This document shows positions 46,301-54,046 of a DNA stretch of 64,000 nt, piece after piece. The position numbers and the translations under genes were made by a program. Under the pieces are notes generated by a model. The model worked only from the letters and a program-made list of their open reading frames with translations, was not told where the DNA came from and made no database searches. Origin of the DNA: Nonomuraea jabiensis (GTDB lineage: Bacteria; Actinomycetota; Actinomycetes; Streptosporangiales; Streptosporangiaceae). Within the stretch, counting starts at the first letter, position 1. Each line of letters starts with the position of its first letter. The stretch is from assembly GCF_014204795.1 (NCBI RefSeq), contig NZ_JACHMB010000001.1, forward strand, positions 9,436,501-9,500,500, in the 5' to 3' direction.

Positions 46301-46597
46301 CGGCAGCCGCAGCGCGTAGCCGGGGGAGGCGCTCACCAGGAGGCGGGCCGGGGTTCGGGGCGGGCGGCCGGGCTCCAGCAGCCGGCGCAGGTTGGAGACG
46401 TACGCCTGCAGGGAGGCCAGCGCACGGGATGGCGGCTCGCCACGCCAGAGGTCCTCGATCATCCGGTCGACCGACACGACCTGCCCGCGCGCCGCGACCA
46501 GGAGAGCCAGGACGCCGCGCTGCCGCGGCCCACCCAGGGGGACGGACTCGCCATTGACCTCGGCGCCGAAAGAGCCCAAAACCCGGATCAAGACCAT
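43388..46597 (-). CDS. AfsR/BTAD-type regulator with AAA-ATPase and TPR-like region
   Basis: About 1069 residues from ATG 46595-46597 (MVLIRVLGSFGAEVNG); ATGs at 46609-46612 are alternatives and the frame is open further upstream without coding character. Order: OmpR-type winged helix ~1-95 (RQRGVLALLVAARGQVVSVD), BTAD ~100-245, AAA/NB-ARC-like ATPase with Walker A GEAGLGKST at ~303-311 and Walker B AVMLDDLHWADTTTLGLLG, then ~500 residues of helical repeats. This is the architecture of AfsR/SARP-like and MalT/LuxR-hybrid activators of secondary metabolism or catabolism. It is divergent from the hemerythrin operon by 105 bp and downstream of nothing, so that operon is the nearest target. Confidence 0.88.
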   Translation of the reverse strand: MVLIRVLGSFGAEVNGESVPLGGPRQRGVLALLVAARGQVVSVDRMIEDLWRGEPPSRALASLQAYVSNLRRLLEPGRPPRTPARLLVSASPGYALRLPPESVDAWRFEHLLDEARTLTEPQAARARLAEALGLWQGPAFAEVADEPWAVAETARLNELRLVARELHVAAGLRTGDPASVVPEAERLTRDEPLREEGWRLHALALWSSARQADALATLRRARATFADELGLDPGPDLVALEEAILAQRIDILRTAVPPPPATKPPHAKPSRRAASFVGREGELAALVSAAGQAAADGARVALVTGEAGLGKSTLLEHLGARLERDGWLVAAGRCPEVDGAPPAWAWVEALRAVAATVPPGEFAEDLAPLLSDSMPVDGDAAAGRFRLRRAVWGWLAAAATERPVAVMLDDLHWADTTTLGLLGGGVGVRAPILVVAAYRPDESEHLTETLGALARTAPLRIALPGLDGAAVAELVRAESEADDATVAGIAERTGGNPFYVRESARLLNGEGALVALSEVPEGVRDVLRRRLARLPASSVSVLRLAAVAGRESSVDVLVQAADSDADGVLDALDAGVIAGLLDEPGPGRVRFVHALVRDTLVADVSRLRAARMHARIAAALEGTGDVAALAHHYARAGSPKAVGYCVRAAELAEARYAHDVAAALLTDAVANSSEPDERVDLLGRLLRAQIRAGAVAAARDTRQQAVEYAESIGRDDLMIAAFTAWTEPTPWQARTYGTVDRPVVDRLSRLLKRTDLAPDVRSRLLIAYANELVGEDDPTVMAAAREALDLATDPRLRAAALLVLAGDPGREEYSRELVKIGVEHDLPVYRVTGLLSQALNAAAANDPATMRRVTGEALDLARAYRMPEAIGAIEIALASLVLIEGRFAEAERLYVQAAERMERAGSVHVGFARLALAAIWVNDGTLGDHVDDVRALHEALGPMVADLLALALHAAGRSDEARRVRTSPSPIRPDFFFTFLTTLRAMAAIALNDTAAAEECYAALLPHRDGPPAGATSLSLAVRPVAHTLGELALLLGRDDEAAAHFARAAAIADRWNAPHWSAPARAHL

Positions 46598-46702
46598 GAC
46601 GTGGAACATCATACGCGCGCGGGTGTTCCAAATCGGTTCCAAGTGCCTTCCAAACGCCGTCGGCAGGCTTAACACGTCGAACCGATGAAGGGCAGGAACG
46701 AA

Positions 46703-47344
46703 ATGAGCGTCAACACCCAGGACATGGAGATCGTCCACCGCGCCTTCCGTCGCGAGTCGCGGCTGCTGATGGAGCTCGTCGCGGCGGTCGCCCCAGGTGA
46801 CACCGCTCGCGCCAAGGTGATCGCCGACCACTTCCGCGACTATCGGCTGGGGCTGAAGAACCACCACGAGGGCGAGGACGAGCTGCTGTGGCCGCCGCTG
46901 CTGTCCCGGGTCGATCTGGAGGCCGACATCGTGCTGCGCATGGAGGCCCAGCACGAGCGCGTCGCGGCCACGCTGACCAGGCTGGACGCGGCGGTCCCCG
47001 CGTGGGAGGCCGCCGCCGGGGCGGACGAGCGCGACACGCTCGTGGCCGCCCTGGCCGACCACCGGGCCGTGCTCCTCGAGCACCTCGACGACGAGGAGGC
47101 CACCCTCCTTCCGCTCGCGGCCGAGCACATCACCGAGAAGGAATGGGCCTCCCTGGGCGAGCACCTGGTGGCCAACACGCCCAAGTTCACCCTGCTCACC
47201 CTCTTCGGCCTCGTCCTGGAGGATGCAAACCCGGCCGAGCGCGCCATGCTCCTGTCCGCCCTCCCCGCTCCGGTACGCGGCATCTGGCACATCATCGGCC
47301 GTCCCCGCTACGCCCGCCACATCGGCCGCGTCCGCGCCGCCTGA
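46703..47344 (+). CDS. Hemerythrin-like HHE-domain protein
   Basis: 213 residues from ATG 46703 (GGCAGGA upstream; an earlier ATG at 46685 is less well placed). The HHE cation-binding motifs are spaced as expected: FRRESRLLMELV, HHEGEDELLWPPLL, MEAQHERVAATL and HLDDEEATLLPLA. The C-terminal helix-rich part ends RHIGRV. Likely an oxygen- or NO-responsive di-iron protein in the cytoplasm. First of three genes on this strand, divergent from the AfsR-like regulator. Confidence 0.88.
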   Translation: MSVNTQDMEIVHRAFRRESRLLMELVAAVAPGDTARAKVIADHFRDYRLGLKNHHEGEDELLWPPLLSRVDLEADIVLRMEAQHERVAATLTRLDAAVPAWEAAAGADERDTLVAALADHRAVLLEHLDDEEATLLPLAAEHITEKEWASLGEHLVANTPKFTLLTLFGLVLEDANPAERAMLLSALPAPVRGIWHIIGRPRYARHIGRVRAA

Positions 47345-47394
47345 CCGGACCCACACGACCCCCAAGCTCACGAAGACTCGCAAGGAGAAGAACA

Positions 47395-47805
47395 ATGTCG
47401 CTGAAGAAGATCAACACCGTCCTGGCCGCCGCCTTCGTCCTCTTCATCCTCTGGTTCGGGACGGAGTTCATCCTGAGCCCGGAGACGACGGCGCCAACCT
47501 TCGGCCTGCCGAGCTGGCCGTCCGGCGACGGCGGCGGCTTCCTGATCATCAAGGGGATCCGCGACGTCGTCCTGGCCCTGGTCCTGGGCGTCCTGCTGGT
47601 GACGGGCCACCGCCGGGCGCTGGGCTGGGCACTGCTGGTGGGGGCCCTCGCCGCGTACGGCGACATGACCACCGTGCTGGCCCACCACGGCTCCGTGGCC
47701 ACCGCTCTCGGCGTCCACGGCCTGACCGCGACGCTGATGGTGGTCAACGGCCTGCTGATGCTGCGCGAGACCCGCAAGGCCCCGGCCGCTCCGCAGCCCG
47801 CCTGA
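47395..47805 (+). CDS. DUF4267 small membrane protein
   Basis: 136 residues from ATG 47395 (AAGGAGAAG upstream). Four hydrophobic segments, with the family landmarks FGLPSWPSGDGGGFLIIKGI, RDVVLALVLGVLL and HHGSVATALGVHGLTATLMV. DUF4267 proteins commonly lie beside TetR or SARP regulators and oxidoreductases; function unknown. 50 bp after hemerythrin, likely the same transcript. Confidence 0.82.
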   Translation: MSLKKINTVLAAAFVLFILWFGTEFILSPETTAPTFGLPSWPSGDGGGFLIIKGIRDVVLALVLGVLLVTGHRRALGWALLVGALAAYGDMTTVLAHHGSVATALGVHGLTATLMVVNGLLMLRETRKAPAAPQPA

Positions 47806-47893
47806 CGGTCACCAGCGTCCCGCCATTCACCAGCCGGTCGAGCTGGACCAGAACAGCACGGCATTTGTGAGAACTCGAAAAAGGGAGACGACG

Positions 47894-49204
47894 ATGACTA
47901 TCCACGATTTGCGCGGTGTCCTGAAGGGGCGCGTGCTCCTGCCCGATGACGACGGCTTCGAACAGGCGGCCACCGCGTGGAACCTGACCGTCAGGCAGCC
48001 GGTGGCGGCCGTGGCGGAGGCCGCGGATGCCGAGGACGTGGCGGCGCTCGTGCGTTACGCGCGGCGGGCGGGTATGACGGTGACCGCGCAGCCGAGCGGG
48101 CATGGCGCCTCGGGTGATGTGGAAGGCCTGATCCTGCTGCGTACCGGCCTGCTGAACGAGGTGGAGGTACGCGCGCAGGAGCGCGTGGTCCGGGTGGGCG
48201 CGGGCGTGAAGTGGGGGCAGGTGCTGGCGGCGGCCGGTCCGCTGGGTCTGACCGGCCTGTCCGGCAGCGCGCCGGGGGTCAGCGTGACCGGCTACACCCT
48301 GGGCGGCGGGGTCGGCTGGTTCAGCCGCAAGTACGGCTTCGCCTCAGACAGCGTGCGGGCTGTCGACATCGTGGACGCCGATGGCGAGCCGGGCCGGGTG
48401 ACCGCCGAGTCCGATCCCGAGCTGTTCTGGGCGCTGCGCGGCGGCGGCGGGGACTTCGCGGTGGTGACCGCCCTCGAACTCGAGCTGTATCCCGCGCCAG
48501 CCCTGTACGGCGGGCGCGTGATCTGGCCGGAGCACCGGACCAAGGAGGTGTACGACGCGTTCCTGGAGATCACCGCCGAGGCGCCGCGCGAACTCAGCGT
48601 CTGGATCAACCGGCTCCAACCCCCCGGCGCGCCGCCGATGGTGACGCTGGATCTGGCCTACCTGGGCGAGGCGGCTCAGGGGGAGGACCTGCTGGCGCGC
48701 ATCGACAAGATCGAGGGCGCGATCTCCGACAGCCGCGGCGTCGTCCCGGTTGCCGACCTGGGTGGCATCACCGCCGAGCCCACCGATCCGGCCCCATCCA
48801 TCGCTCGTGCGGAGCTGCTCACCGGCCTGGACGCGGACGCGGTTGACCTCCTGCTGGCCAAGCCGCTCGAACCACTCATCAACGTCCAGATCAGGCACCT
48901 GGGCGGTGCGCTCGCCGAGCCGGGCGCCGGGGCCGGCGCGAGCGGCGCGGTGGCTGAGCCGTACCTGCTCGGCCTGCTGGGTCTCGGCCTGCCACACGTG
49001 GCCGATGCGACGCGCGCCAAGCAGGCCGAGGTCGTGGCCGACCTGGAGGCCTACATCAGCGGCCGTAAGCCGTACACCGTGCTGTCCCCCGGCGACACGG
49101 CAGCGAAGTCCTTCTCCGGCAGCACGCTCGCGCGGCTGCGGGAGATCAAGCGAGCCCGTGACCCGCACAACGTGTTCCGCGCGAACTACCCGGTACTCGG
49201 ATAG
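47894..49204 (+). CDS. BBE-type FAD-binding oxidoreductase
   Basis: 436 residues from ATG 47894 (AGGGAGACG upstream). The PCMH-type FAD domain has PVAAVAEAADAEDVAALVRY, AQPSGHGAS with the covalently bound His70, GLSGSAPGVSVTGYTLGGGV and LFWALRGGGGDFAVVTALEL. The second cysteine attachment (CxxV) is not evident (SGSAPGVSV in its place), so attachment is probably through His only. The C-terminal berberine-bridge domain ends REIKRARDPHNVFRANYPV. Such enzymes oxidise sugars or secondary metabolites. A degraded paralogue of its C-terminus lies at 53541-53654. Confidence 0.88.
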   Translation: MTIHDLRGVLKGRVLLPDDDGFEQAATAWNLTVRQPVAAVAEAADAEDVAALVRYARRAGMTVTAQPSGHGASGDVEGLILLRTGLLNEVEVRAQERVVRVGAGVKWGQVLAAAGPLGLTGLSGSAPGVSVTGYTLGGGVGWFSRKYGFASDSVRAVDIVDADGEPGRVTAESDPELFWALRGGGGDFAVVTALELELYPAPALYGGRVIWPEHRTKEVYDAFLEITAEAPRELSVWINRLQPPGAPPMVTLDLAYLGEAAQGEDLLARIDKIEGAISDSRGVVPVADLGGITAEPTDPAPSIARAELLTGLDADAVDLLLAKPLEPLINVQIRHLGGALAEPGAGAGASGAVAEPYLLGLLGLGLPHVADATRAKQAEVVADLEAYISGRKPYTVLSPGDTAAKSFSGSTLARLREIKRARDPHNVFRANYPVLG

Positions 49205-49817
49205 ATCGGTTCCAGCGGCCTTGGCCCCTCCGCCCACCGGGGCGGCGGGGCCGCACCGTGCCCGAGCGACAGATGCCATCAGAGCCGGTCCGGCGAACCG
49301 CCGCTGAGCACCCGCACCGAGGTCGGCCGCCTGTCCGTCGCCCTGGACCGTACGCTCGACCAGCTCCAGGCCTCGGCCGCCTCGGCGGAGCGGGGCGCGC
49401 TGCTGGGAGGCGGCGGGCCGCAGCGGGCTGGGCTCCGCTGTGCTCCATGTCTCATCCGCAGGCCGCTACACCGGCTGCGTGGCTGGTGTCTCAATGCCGA
49501 GTCCACAACACGGGGGAGACATGATGAACGGGAACGTCGAGGTGGCGGATCCGCCTGCACCAGCTCGTGCCCGGCTCCGATGACGCGGTCGAGGGCTTCG
49601 GTGGGGTTCTGGGCGGGAACGTCCGGCTGGTGGTCGACGCCGCGACCCGGATCGACGCCGCCGAGCCCTTGCCGTCCTTGGGGAAACGGCGGTCAGAGAG
49701 ATTTGGAACGGTATCCGGCGTTAACGGGGTTCTCCCAGGTCAGCGAACCTCCTGTGTTGCGGTCTTCCGGACGTGGTTAACGCCGGGTTCCGTTCGATCT
49801 CACAGCGCGACTTTGAT
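49205..49817. other. Non-coding debris region
   Basis: About 600 bp with no intact gene. A frame near 49567 (GFGGVLGGNVRLVVDAATRI) has some coding character but no family. An 11-bp perfect inverted repeat, CCGGCGTTAAC at 49715-49725 and GTTAACGCCGG at 49776-49786, flanks a 50-bp loop. Its role is unknown. Confidence 0.35.
49313..49399 (+). pseudogene. Possible histidine-kinase HAMP-linker shred
   Basis: RTEVGRLSVALDRTLDQLQA followed by SAASAERGALL has the spacing of the second HAMP helix and DHp entry of sensor kinases. Nothing of the rest of a kinase is present. Low certainty. Confidence 0.3.
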
Positions 49818-50084
49818 CTACGTCGTGTGACGGTAGTCGCGATTGGTAACGGTTGTATTGCTCTGATGACGCTGTTTCTGTTGGGTCATACGTTGCGTGC
49901 ATGCCTGTCGGCTTCCTGAGCGACTCAGAAGCGGCGAAGTACGGCCGTTACGACGGCCCGCCCTCCCCGGGTCGAGCCGAGATAACGGGAATTCCGGCCA
50001 TGGGTGGATCTTGAGCGCTCTGACCTGCTGCAACGTCGAGCAGGCTCGAGCTCCGCCGTACGACTCGGGGCCTCGAATAACTGT

Positions 50085-50345
50085 CGGCCTCCGCTCAGAC
50101 TTCCGCTCGCCCAGGAAGCAGAACTCGTTGCCCTCCGGGTCGAGGAGGGTCACCCAGTGCTGCTCGTCCTGCACGGTGTCGACGCGCCGGGCACCGAGGG
50201 AGAGCAGCCAGGCGACCTCGGCCTCCTGGTCGTCGGGGCGGAAGTCGGGGTGGAGCCGGTTCTTAGATGTCTTACCCTCGGCGACAGGCACGAAGAGCAG
50301 CCCCGGCATCCGGTCCGGCTCAGGCCGGATCTCGATGATCTCCTC
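50085..50345 (-). pseudogene. VOC (glyoxalase-like) protein C-terminal fragment
   Basis: The minus strand gives IIEIRPEPDRMPGLLFVPVA, EGKTSKNRLHPDFRPDDQEA, LLSLGARRVDTVQDEQHWVT and LDPEGNEFCFLGE, the second beta-alpha-beta-beta module of a two-module VOC protein with the metal-ligand Glu in GNEF. The first module is absent and the frame continues into unrelated sequence on both sides. Confidence 0.6.
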
Positions 50346-50357
50346 AGATTCGTCGAC

Positions 50358-50468
50358 GACGACAAACGCGCCGCGATCCTCGACCGCCGCCAGCGCGGGG
50401 AATCCATCCGCACCATCGCCGCCGGGGTGAAGGTCTCCGTCGGCGTCGTCCACAAACCCTCGCAGCCG
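50358..50468 (+). pseudogene. Helix-turn-helix fragment of a mobile-element protein
   Basis: KRAAILDRRQRGESIRTIAA, GVKVSVGVVHK looks like a resolvase/Mx8-type helix-turn-helix. It is in the same frame as, and 50 bp upstream of, the small gene at 50520, but lacks any start or catalytic part. Confidence 0.3.
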
Positions 50469-50519
50469 CTGCCGAGGGCCACCCCACTGACCAGCCCCCG
50501 ACTCCCTGAGGAGCACGCC

Positions 50520-50837
50520 ATGCCACTGCCGCAGATCCCGCTCGACGACCCGCGCGTCCTGGCCCTGGCCAAGGCCCGCCAGCAGCTCGCCCACGGCTGC
50601 ACGTTTCTGCCCACGTGGGACGAGCTGACCGACAAGGAACGCGAGGACTCCCTGCCCAACGCCCGCAACTACCTGGAGTCGACGGTCAACGCCGGGCTTG
50701 TTCCGGCCGTGGAACTGATCGACAGCGGGTGGCGCGAGCCTGACCAACATCAACGACGAGATCGAGCGGCAGGCCACCGCGGCCGCCGACCCCCGCTGCT
50801 GCTCTACCGGTTCCGCACCACCCCACCGGCGGGATGA
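50520..50837 (+). CDS. Small unknown protein of mobile-element type (frame-disturbed)
   Basis: 105 residues from ATG 50520 with a strong TGAGGAG site. The first 70 residues have excellent codon bias (LDDPRVLALAKARQQLAHGC, FLPTWDELTDKEREDSLPN). From ~50730 to ~50790 the best coding signal moves to another frame (LTNINDEIERQATAAADP) and then returns for LLLYRFRTTPPAG, implying two compensating indels that scramble ~20 residues. The stop overlaps the next start (ATGA at 50834-50837). I do not recognise the family; such short coupled genes are typical of actinomycete conjugative elements. Confidence 0.5.
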   Translation: MPLPQIPLDDPRVLALAKARQQLAHGCTFLPTWDELTDKEREDSLPNARNYLESTVNAGLVPAVELIDSGWREPDQHQRRDRAAGHRGRRPPLLLYRFRTTPPAG

Positions 50838-51010
50838 GCGTCGGGGCCGTGCTGAACAAGCTGGCCGAGACCACCGTGCACGTCGGCGAGTTCGTCCGGG
50901 AGTTCGGCGAACAGAACTGGGTCGACATGGACGAGGACGAGACCGCGGACTGGCGCAAGGTCCTCGCGGACCGGGAAGCCGCCGCCGCCGCCACCTCCGC
51001 CGCACCGTGA
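50834..51010 (+). CDS. Small acidic unknown protein
   Basis: 58 residues from ATG 50834, coupled to the previous gene. The product VLNKLAETTVHVGEFVREFG, EQNWVDMDEDETADWRKVLA is helical and acidic with an Ala-rich end. High GC3 supports real coding. No family recognised; probably the partner of the gene it overlaps. Confidence 0.45.
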   Translation: MSVGAVLNKLAETTVHVGEFVREFGEQNWVDMDEDETADWRKVLADREAAAAATSAAP

Positions 51011-51128
51011 ATCTCATCAGCTAAGCCAAGGCCCCCGTGGGCCCACCGACATCAGGACGGTCAGTCACGAAAGACGGAGCCTGCCGGGTTCCTTAACGTG
51101 ACTTACCGTAGTGGTGATTACAGGGAGC

Positions 51129-51166
51129 TACTTTGGGGCTGGTCGCGCGGACCCGAGCGACGGGCC
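51129..51166. repeat. Dispersed ~38-bp repeat, copy 2
   Basis: Second copy of the repeat at 10624-10660 (TACTTTG, GGCTGGT, GCGCGGACCCGAGCG), about 33 of 38 identical, in the same orientation and again beside mobile-element debris. Confidence 0.5.
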
Positions 51167-51282
51167 ATGAGGATCTGTCGATTCTTCATCTGGATTTCTC
51201 AGTGATGGCCCTCCGCTCCCGACGTGTCCCCAGCCGCCAGGGGGCCACGATCCGCGCATACGGCCTGAGCGTGGTGGTCGGC

Positions 51283-52191
51283 TCAGAAGTCACGGTACGT
51301 GGGGGCGTCGCGGGTGTTGGCCACGGCATCGGCGGTATTGGCGAGGGCTCGGATGAGTGGAGTTTCGTCGGCGGTGCGCCAGACCAATGCCCACTCGCAG
51401 AGCCGGGCGTCGCGGATGGGCAGGAAGGCGAGGCCGGGCCATGAATAGAAGTCGGCGGTCTCATCGGTGACACCTGCGACGACCTGACCGGAGGAGACTA
51501 CGGTGAGACACTCCTGCCAGGTGGAGACCTTGGGGCCACGGCGGATGGGGCGACCGGCGGGGGTGCGGTAGGGGTTGAAGGTCTCCTCCATGTAGGGAGG
51601 GATCGATCCCCCCTGGACCACCGCGCAGTCACCGAGGTCTTCCAAGCAGATCGAGTCTCGTTCGGCGTAGGGATGGGTGTCGGCGACCATCAGCAGTACT
51701 TGGGAGGTATGTAGTACCGGGCCGACGGTCAGGTCTGATTCGCAGACCGGTAGCCACAGCACCGCCACGTCGACATCACCAGAGCGGAGTAGCTCCAGCG
51801 GGGAGGGGGGCTGGATCTCGCGATGTTGGAGCCGGGCGCTGGGATGGCGGGTCCGGAAGAGGTCGAGAACGTGGCTGATGGCCAGGGAATGCGGGCCGAT
51901 GGTGCCCAGGGTCAGCACGCCGGAGGTGCCGCGGGCGGCGTCGGCCGCGGTCTCGATTCCCCTCCTGATCTGGCGATATCCGGCACTCAAATCGCGATGG
52001 AGCTGTTCACCGATCGGAGTGAGCCGCACCGCGCGGTTGGTCCGTTCGAACAGTAGGGCGCCGATCTGCCGTTCCTGCTTCTTGATCGCCTGGGTGATCC
52101 GGGAGGGAGAGACGCACAGTCGCTCAGCGGTTCTGCCGAAGTGCAGTTCCTCGGCCAGTGCCAGGAAGATCTCGATGTCGCGTAGCTCCAC
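51283..52191 (-). CDS. LysR-family transcriptional regulator
   Basis: 302 residues from ATG 52189-52191. The N-terminal winged helix (IEIFLALAEELHFGRTAERL, VSPSRITQAIKKQERQIG) is followed by a LysR substrate-binding domain (GVLTLGTIGPHSLAISHVLD, VDVAVLWLPVCESDLTVGPV). It is divergent from the FAD monooxygenase gene with a 139-bp gap, the standard LysR arrangement, so it most likely activates that gene in response to its substrate. Confidence 0.92.
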   Translation of the reverse strand: MELRDIEIFLALAEELHFGRTAERLCVSPSRITQAIKKQERQIGALLFERTNRAVRLTPIGEQLHRDLSAGYRQIRRGIETAADAARGTSGVLTLGTIGPHSLAISHVLDLFRTRHPSARLQHREIQPPSPLELLRSGDVDVAVLWLPVCESDLTVGPVLHTSQVLLMVADTHPYAERDSICLEDLGDCAVVQGGSIPPYMEETFNPYRTPAGRPIRRGPKVSTWQECLTVVSSGQVVAGVTDETADFYSWPGLAFLPIRDARLCEWALVWRTADETPLIRALANTADAVANTRDAPTYRDF

Positions 52192-52330
52192 TTCCGGCCT
52201 GCCTTGTTAACTCAGCAATTAATGCGTCTTGCGGGATTCGTCGTTGTTGTGGCTGTTCACCGTACTCGATCCTAAGAACCGCGGAATCGAGGTCAGGGGT
52301 GGCCGCGATGACTTTCAACGGGAGCGGCTG

Positions 52331-53482
52331 ATGAACATCCTCTTTTCCGGTGTCGGCGTCGCCGGGTCCGCTCTGGCGTCCTGGCTGCTCCACCATGGAT
52401 TCACACCCACCCTGGTGGAGCGGGCGCCGCGCGTCCGTGGCGGCGCGTACGGGGTCGACTTTCGTGGTGAGGCGTTGGACGTGCTCGACCGCATGGGCCT
52501 GCTGGAGCAGGTGCGCGCGCTGAACACGCACATGGGCGACGCGGCGATGGGGGACCGCGACGGCAATCAGTACGCCACCTTCCCGGCCGTGATCGTCGCG
52601 AGTGACCTGGAGATCAGCAAGGGCGATCTGACCTGGGTGCTGCACGAGGCCACCCGCCACGACGTCGAGTACATCTTCGGCGACTCCATCGCCATCCTGG
52701 AGCAGGACGAGTCCGACGTGCAGGTGACCTTCGAGCGCGGCGAGCCGCGCCGGTTCGACCTGGTGGTGGGCGCCGACGGGCTGCACTCCCGCACCCGGGA
52801 ACTGGTTTTCGGCCCCGAAGAGCGGTTCGTACGGCACCTCGGTATCTACACCGCGATCTTCAGCCTGGACAACTACCTGGGACTGGAGAACATCGGCCAG
52901 CTGTACGGCGTGCCGGGCAAGGCGGTCAACATCTTCAGCGCGCGCGACGGCACCAGGGCCAGGGCCGCGCTTCACTTCGCCTCCGAGCCGCTCATCTACG
53001 ATCGCCACGACACCGAGCAGCACAAGCGCATCGTGGCCGGGCGGTTCACCGGAGAAGGCTGGCAGGTACCCCGGCTGCTGGAGGAGATGCGCAAGGCGAA
53101 CGACTTCTGCTTCGAGGCGAACGCGCAGATCGAGATGGACCGCTGGTCGTCGGGTCGGGTGGCGCTGCTAGGAGACGCGGGCTACTGCTCGGCGCCGACC
53201 TCGGGCCGGGACACCTCCCAAGCGCTCATCGGCGCCTACATCCTCGCCGGCGAGCTGGCCGCCGCCGGAGGTGACCACACCGCGGCCTTCGAAGGCTACG
53301 AGCGGCACATGCGCGGCTACGTCACCGAACACCAGCAGGCAGGCCGCGAGGGGGCGAAGCACTTCTTCATGGCCACGTCCGCGCAGAAGACGCTCAGCAT
53401 GATCGCCGCCAACGCGCCCGAGGTGGCCCACGCGCAGATCGTCAGACTGAAGGACTATGCGCCTAACTTGTCCGCAAGGTAA
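52331..53482 (+). CDS. FAD-dependent aromatic/polyketide monooxygenase (TetX/PHBH class)
   Basis: 383 residues from ATG 52331 (GGGAGCGG upstream). It has the dinucleotide fold start ILFSGVGVAGSALASWLLHH, the middle DG motif VVGADGLHSRTRELVFG and the FAD ribityl motif VALLGDAGYCSAPTSGRDTS. Single-component flavin monooxygenases of this class hydroxylate phenols, antibiotics or polyketides using NAD(P)H and oxygen. It is followed by the stump of another FAD enzyme and a DoxX-like gene. Confidence 0.9.
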   Translation: MNILFSGVGVAGSALASWLLHHGFTPTLVERAPRVRGGAYGVDFRGEALDVLDRMGLLEQVRALNTHMGDAAMGDRDGNQYATFPAVIVASDLEISKGDLTWVLHEATRHDVEYIFGDSIAILEQDESDVQVTFERGEPRRFDLVVGADGLHSRTRELVFGPEERFVRHLGIYTAIFSLDNYLGLENIGQLYGVPGKAVNIFSARDGTRARAALHFASEPLIYDRHDTEQHKRIVAGRFTGEGWQVPRLLEEMRKANDFCFEANAQIEMDRWSSGRVALLGDAGYCSAPTSGRDTSQALIGAYILAGELAAAGGDHTAAFEGYERHMRGYVTEHQQAGREGAKHFFMATSAQKTLSMIAANAPEVAHAQIVRLKDYAPNLSAR

Positions 53483-53540
53483 GTGCGCGCATTCCCGCAA
53501 AGGGCGGCATCCGGCTGCCGAGGCTACACCTTCCTGATCC

Positions 53541-53654
53541 CGGGAGAAGGCGGCCCAAGCCTTACCCGCGTAGACGCTCACCCGGCTACGCGAGATCAAG
53601 ACAGCGCGTGACCCGCATCAGGTGTTCCGCGCCAACTTCCCCACCCATGAATGA
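53541..53654 (+). pseudogene. BBE-type FAD oxidoreductase C-terminal stump
   Basis: The frame reads EKAAQALPA, stop, TLTRLREIKTARDPHQVFRA then NFPTHE and stop, matching the last ~37 residues of the enzyme at 47894-49204 (TLARLREIKRARDPHNVFRA). An in-frame TAG at 53571 and the missing body show that it is dead. It lies directly upstream of the DoxX-like gene. Confidence 0.75.
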
Positions 53655-53667
53655 CAGGAGATCTCCC

Positions 53668-54015
53668 ATGTCCACCGCGCATGTCATCGTCACCGTCCTC
53701 ACCGCCGCCTGGGTCGGCTTCTCCGGCTTCTCGCTGCTGCGCAGGGCCGATTTCGTGGCCAAGCCGCTGATCGAGTACGGGGTGCCGCAGTCGTGGTGGC
53801 CCTGGCTGGGCACGGCCAAGGCCGCCGGAGCGATCGGCCTGCTGGTCGGTCTGGCGGTTCCCGCGATCGGTGTCGCCGCCGGGATCGGCTTGGTCCTGTA
53901 CTTCGTCGGCGCGGTCATCACGGTGCTGCGGGCCCGCTCGTACAAGACCGTCGTCTTCCCGCTGCTGTATCTGGCGCCCGTGGTCGTCACCATGGCACTG
54001 GGCACGGCGGCATGA
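53668..54015 (+). CDS. DoxX-like small membrane protein
   Basis: 115 residues from ATG 53668 (AGGAG upstream). Four hydrophobic helices and DoxX_2 family landmarks LTAAWVGFSGFSLLRRADFV, LIEYGVPQSWWPWLGTAKAA and VVTMALGTAA. Proteins of this family are often coupled to oxidoreductases; here the oxidoreductase upstream is only a stump. Function unknown. Confidence 0.82.
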   Translation: MSTAHVIVTVLTAAWVGFSGFSLLRRADFVAKPLIEYGVPQSWWPWLGTAKAAGAIGLLVGLAVPAIGVAAGIGLVLYFVGAVITVLRARSYKTVVFPLLYLAPVVVTMALGTAA

Positions 54016-54046
54016 CCCCGATCGCATCTGCTCTACCGAGGTTCCC

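Noticed and set aside
43739..46672. 977-codon forward open frame opposite the AfsR-like regulator
   Set aside because: Shadow frame without domains; the BTAD and Walker motifs on the minus strand are decisive.
46598..47395. A ~265-codon upstream extension of the AfsR-like regulator frame
   Set aside because: It lies antisense to the well-supported hemerythrin gene, has no family similarity, and the BTAD family normally starts at the MVLIRVLG position.
49715..49786. Inverted repeat CCGGCGTTAAC/GTTAACGCCGG as a terminator
   Set aside because: A 50-nt loop is too long and no transcript is known to end there; kept only as a note on the debris region.
51090..51120. CTTAACGTGACTTACCG as a third Tn3-like end
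   Set aside because: It shares only CGGTAAG and CGT with the ends at 54191 and 61189 and lacks the outer GGGG.
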